Positions 61,323 to 64,000 of a stretch of DNA of 64,000 nt are shown here, piece by piece. The position numbers and the translations under genes were made by a program. Below the pieces are notes generated by a model, which worked only from the letters and a program-made list of their open reading frames with translations, was not told the DNA's origin and made no database searches. Origin of the DNA: Lewinellaceae bacterium (GTDB lineage Bacteria > Bacteroidota > Bacteroidia > Chitinophagales > Saprospiraceae); NCBI GenBank assembly GCA_016716135.1, contig JADJWX010000005.1, forward strand, positions 1 to 64,000, read 5' to 3'. How positions within the stretch are numbered: position 1 is the first letter of the stretch; each line of letters opens with the position of its first letter.

Positions 61323-61952
61323 TTACATTTTTTGCAAGGCAAGCCTTGCTACTTTTTTTGCCACTTCGAGGTTGTCGTGGGGCTGTTCGGTGTAATCAAG
61401 GGTAATTTTAATCACCAGGTGTCCTTTTTTTACCATCAGGGATAGTTGGGAGGTGCTCCAGATAGCGCTGTCGCCCAGCCCGGGTACGTCTTCTTCGAAC
61501 ACACTGCGCTGGTCGCGGCGTACCAATTCAAACTGATCGGTAGAGGCGCCGTTGGTACCGTAGTCGAGCACTTGGGTTACCAGGGTGTTTTTAAACTCCT
61601 GGTACGGAGCGCCGGCCTTTTCATTGGCACTTTCGCGTTCTTTCCAGTCGGGCTTGAGCCAGGAGCGCAGGCAAAACCCCCGGTCGGGCAGGGTGCGCGC
61701 GTTGAAAGCCAGGCGGTTTGCTTCGATATCGAACAAGTTGATAACCTCGTCATCGGTGACGAGTGCGCAACCGGCATTTTTCCAGGGATTTGGGAGCCTG
61801 GCAGGGGCGCCGGTCAGGCTGTCGATGGTCATTACATTGAGCGGTTTTTTTTCTTTTCCGGGGTTGTTTTGCCGGCAGTTCAGCGTGCTCAGAAAGATTA
61901 AAATGACACCGACGAACAAACAGGCCGCACGAGTCGATTTTTGGTTAAACAT
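61323..61952 (-). CDS. Putative lipoprotein of unknown function
   Basis: 209 residues from ATG 61952 (MFNQKSTRAACLFVGVILIFLSTLNC), a hydrophobic signal followed by a probable lipobox cysteine at about residue 26. The mature part has no recognised domain; it contains DEVINLFDIEANRLAFNARTL and ends with a helical AKKVARLALQKM. The frame opens 41 codons earlier (to 62075) without a signal sequence. A -7 box lies 56 bases before the ATG. Confidence 0.65.
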   Translation of the reverse strand: MFNQKSTRAACLFVGVILIFLSTLNCRQNNPGKEKKPLNVMTIDSLTGAPARLPNPWKNAGCALVTDDEVINLFDIEANRLAFNARTLPDRGFCLRSWLKPDWKERESANEKAGAPYQEFKNTLVTQVLDYGTNGASTDQFELVRRDQRSVFEEDVPGLGDSAIWSTSQLSLMVKKGHLVIKITLDYTEQPHDNLEVAKKVARLALQKM

Positions 61953-62008
61953 GGTTTGAAAATATGTCTGAAAATATCCCTCAGGGGTTAAAGTTTTTGA
62001 AAATTGGA

Positions 62009-62016
62009 CAAAGATA
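62009..62016 (-). promoter_or_regulatory. Probable -7 box of gene 61952
   Basis: TATCTTTG on the minus strand, 56 bases before the ATG at 61952. Confidence 0.45.
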
Positions 62017-62337
62017 GTGCCTTGCGCGGGCTCTAAACACAATTGCTGATGTAGGTTTGCGGGTATGTCGGCCAACCAATACGGGATTAAACGAACAGTT
62101 GGTTTAAAATAACGGCAGGGTGAGGCCCTTGCGGTATTTTGTTTTGAACTTTAAGTTACCCGGCAAATCACAGTGCCCGGAAAAATTTGCACATTTGCCC
62201 TTTCTCCGGCAGTTAGCTGTTGGTTTTTGCCCGTCGGGTGTTTTTGAAAATGACATCCGGTCGGTTGTTGAAAAAAACAGAATTTGACTACCGGCAACCA
62301 GTAAAACGATCACCAACCAAATTATGTAAAAACGCCT

Positions 62338-64000
62338 ATGTCAGCACAGAAACACGAATTATTCGGACATCCGCGAGGACTGACCCTGCTCTTTTTCACG
62401 GAAATGTGGGAGCGATTCAGCTACTACGGGATGCGGGCAATATTTACGCTCTACATGGTCAACGGGTTGCTTTTTTCCCGGGCCAAAGCCTCAGAAATTT
62501 ACGGTAGTTACACCGGCCTGGTGTACCTGACTCCCCTGATCGGCGGCTATGTGGCCGACCGCTATTGGGGCAACCGGAAGTCCATCGTGGCTGGGGGTAT
62601 TCTCATGGCTATTGGCCAGTTTTTTATGTTCGGGAGTGCTTCCATGTACCAAAACGTAGGTATGGCTACGGCGCTTTTATGGGCCGGTTTGATCTTTCTG
62701 ATCATCGGAAATGGTTTTTTTAAACCGAATATTTCCTCCATGATCGGCCAGATGTATACCGAAAAGGATAAGCGCCGCGACGCTGCTTACACTATTTTTT
62801 ACATGGGCATCAACCTTGGCGCTTTCCTTGCGCCGCTGGTCTGCGGCTTCCTTGGAGAGCGGTATGACGATGCCGGCACACCCTTGCCGGAATATTTTAA
62901 GTGGGGCTTTCTGGCTGCCGGTATCGGTATGATCCTGGGTACGCTCTTGTTTCACGTAGAGAAAAACCGGTATGTGGTAGACCCCGAAGGAAACCCGATC
63001 GGTGATCTGCCCAACAAGGCCGTGGAAGCCAAATCGGGCGATGCGGCAGCCGCTGGCGGCGGCGGCCTGGATACCCGGCAGCTCCTGATGGGAGCCGGCT
63101 TGTCGGTCGCACTGTTTTTTGTTTTCTGGAAAGTATTGAGCTTCGACGTGATCGGGGCCATCATTTACGGTACCACTATTGCCATGATGGCTATGATTAT
63201 CACGGACTCCTCGCTGACAAAAATTGAGCGCGACCGGATCATCGTCATTTATGTCTCGGCCTTTTTTGTGGTCTTTTTCTGGGCAGCATTTGAGCAGGCC
63301 GGCGCTTCGCTGACCTTCTTTGCCGAAGAGCAAACGCAGCGCCAGATCGGGCTGAACATCCCGGTTTGGCTGGTGCATGTTGTCTCCCTGGGTTTGCTCG
63401 GTTTGTTGTATTGGGCATTTAATATTATCCGCCGCAATTTTGAAAAACTCGATGGCTTATCGCTGCTGCTGTATGTGTTTATCCTCGGCCCGGCACTGTT
63501 TTTAATTTATAAAAACATTGATTTGTTGACTACGGGCCAGGCGGCTATTTCTGCCGATACCATCCCGGCCAGTTTCTTCCAGTCGATCAATGCGGTATCC
63601 ATCGTTATTTTGGCGCCAATCACCGCCGCAATTTGGGTGGCGCTGGCCAAGCGCAAAGCCGAACCCAACTCCCTGATCAAGCAATCGCTGGGTTTGATCA
63701 TTCTGGCGCTGGGCTATGTCGTTATTGCCCTGGGCGTGAAAGGCCTGGGCCTCGACAGCAAGGTGAGCATGTTCTGGCTGGTGGCCTTGTATGTGATCCA
63801 TACGATCGGCGAACTTTGCTTGTCGCCGATTGGCTTGTCGCTGGTGTCCAAGTTGTCGCCCATGCGTTTTGTATCGCTGCTTTTCGGGGTTTGGTTTTTG
63901 GCAAACGCCGTAGCCAACAAAGCTGCTGGCCAACTCAGCGGCCTGTACCCGCCTGCCGGCCGGGAATACAAAATGGCACTGGACAACGGCATTGATGAAA
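62338..64000 (+). CDS. POT-family peptide transporter, partial (runs off right edge)
   Basis: 554 codons from ATG 62338 (MSAQKHELFGHPRGLTLLFFTEMWERF) are visible; the C-terminus lies beyond base 64000. The proton-coupled oligopeptide transporter signature EMWERFSYYGMRAI (ExxERF, first helix) and the second signature NGFFKPNISSMIGQMY are present, plus about 12 membrane segments. It imports di- and tripeptides with protons. A central basic-to-acidic cytoplasmic loop rich in Ala and Gly (about 215-240) lies between helices. Nothing in the 260 bases upstream fits a full -7 box. Confidence 0.93.
   Translation, partial: MSAQKHELFGHPRGLTLLFFTEMWERFSYYGMRAIFTLYMVNGLLFSRAKASEIYGSYTGLVYLTPLIGGYVADRYWGNRKSIVAGGILMAIGQFFMFGSASMYQNVGMATALLWAGLIFLIIGNGFFKPNISSMIGQMYTEKDKRRDAAYTIFYMGINLGAFLAPLVCGFLGERYDDAGTPLPEYFKWGFLAAGIGMILGTLLFHVEKNRYVVDPEGNPIGDLPNKAVEAKSGDAAAAGGGGLDTRQLLMGAGLSVALFFVFWKVLSFDVIGAIIYGTTIAMMAMIITDSSLTKIERDRIIVIYVSAFFVVFFWAAFEQAGASLTFFAEEQTQRQIGLNIPVWLVHVVSLGLLGLLYWAFNIIRRNFEKLDGLSLLLYVFILGPALFLIYKNIDLLTTGQAAISADTIPASFFQSINAVSIVILAPITAAIWVALAKRKAEPNSLIKQSLGLIILALGYVVIALGVKGLGLDSKVSMFWLVALYVIHTIGELCLSPIGLSLVSKLSPMRFVSLLFGVWFLANAVANKAAGQLSGLYPPAGREYKMALDNGIDE

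Noticed and set aside
1..64000. CRISPR array, prophage or IS element
   Set aside because: No regularly spaced direct repeats, phage structural genes or transposase genes were seen; the ORF6N gene alone is not evidence of a prophage.

Overview
The window looks like a chromosomal segment of a Bacteroidota bacterium, most plausibly a Saprospiria (Saprospiraceae-like) lineage. The signs are a giant SprB-repeat surface protein with a C-terminal type IX secretion signal, a GldE/CorC-type protein, families largely restricted to this phylum (DUF3078-, DUF4230- and DUF6913-like proteins, an Ig-domain lipoprotein), no clear Shine-Dalgarno sites, and a recurring Bacteroidota -7 promoter box (TAnnTTTG) 10 to 60 bases before many start codons. 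Genus assignment is inference. No rRNA, CRISPR array, prophage or insertion-sequence transposase was seen.

Layout. 1-9.5 kb: an edge-truncated secreted repeat protein, a helical unknown, lspA, prfA, hflX, rpoN and recA. 9.5-17.2 kb: an exported nucleotide pyrophosphatase-like enzyme, an accA / DUF6913-like / dapA run, tRNA-Asp with its own promoter and terminator, a small lipoprotein and ppdK. 17.2-25.2 kb: a minus-strand catabolic block with tryptophan 2,3-dioxygenase, an outer-membrane-type protein, an exported beta-helix protein, the three 5-oxoprolinase subunits (pxpB, pxpC, pxpA) and an Nramp-like transporter lacking the metal-binding motif. 25.3-28.9 kb: a small accessory island with an ORF6N-domain gene carrying a 39-bp perfect palindrome, a beta-lactamase-like lipoprotein and an AbiE-type toxin-antitoxin pair.

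28.9-45.7 kb: mnmE, membrane and envelope genes, a probable unannotated structured RNA (about 31.9-32.3 kb), a CapA-like enzyme, a methyltransferase split by a frameshift, a GldE/CorC-like protein overlapping an LptF/LptG permease, a GT2 fused to a degenerate sugar-phosphate transferase, truA (frameshifted near its 3' end), a low-molecular-weight phosphatase, a MITE-like element, a DUF3078 protein, an MscS-like channel and an ECF sigma factor. 45.8-64 kb: a thioredoxin-like protein, an Ig-domain lipoprotein, exported DinB-like, GNAT and PHP proteins, a CoA-binding protein, dcd, the SprB-repeat protein, a radical SAM enzyme, a cold-shock protein with an apparently long leader, ligA and an edge-truncated POT peptide transporter.

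Most of the window is core housekeeping. The points most worth following up are the structured-RNA locus at 31.9-32.3 kb, the palindrome embedded in the ORF6N gene, the non-canonical Nramp-like protein in the oxoprolinase cluster, the GT2/degenerate transferase fusion, the long csp leader, and two single-base frameshifts (truA and the methyltransferase) that are either real lesions or consensus errors.
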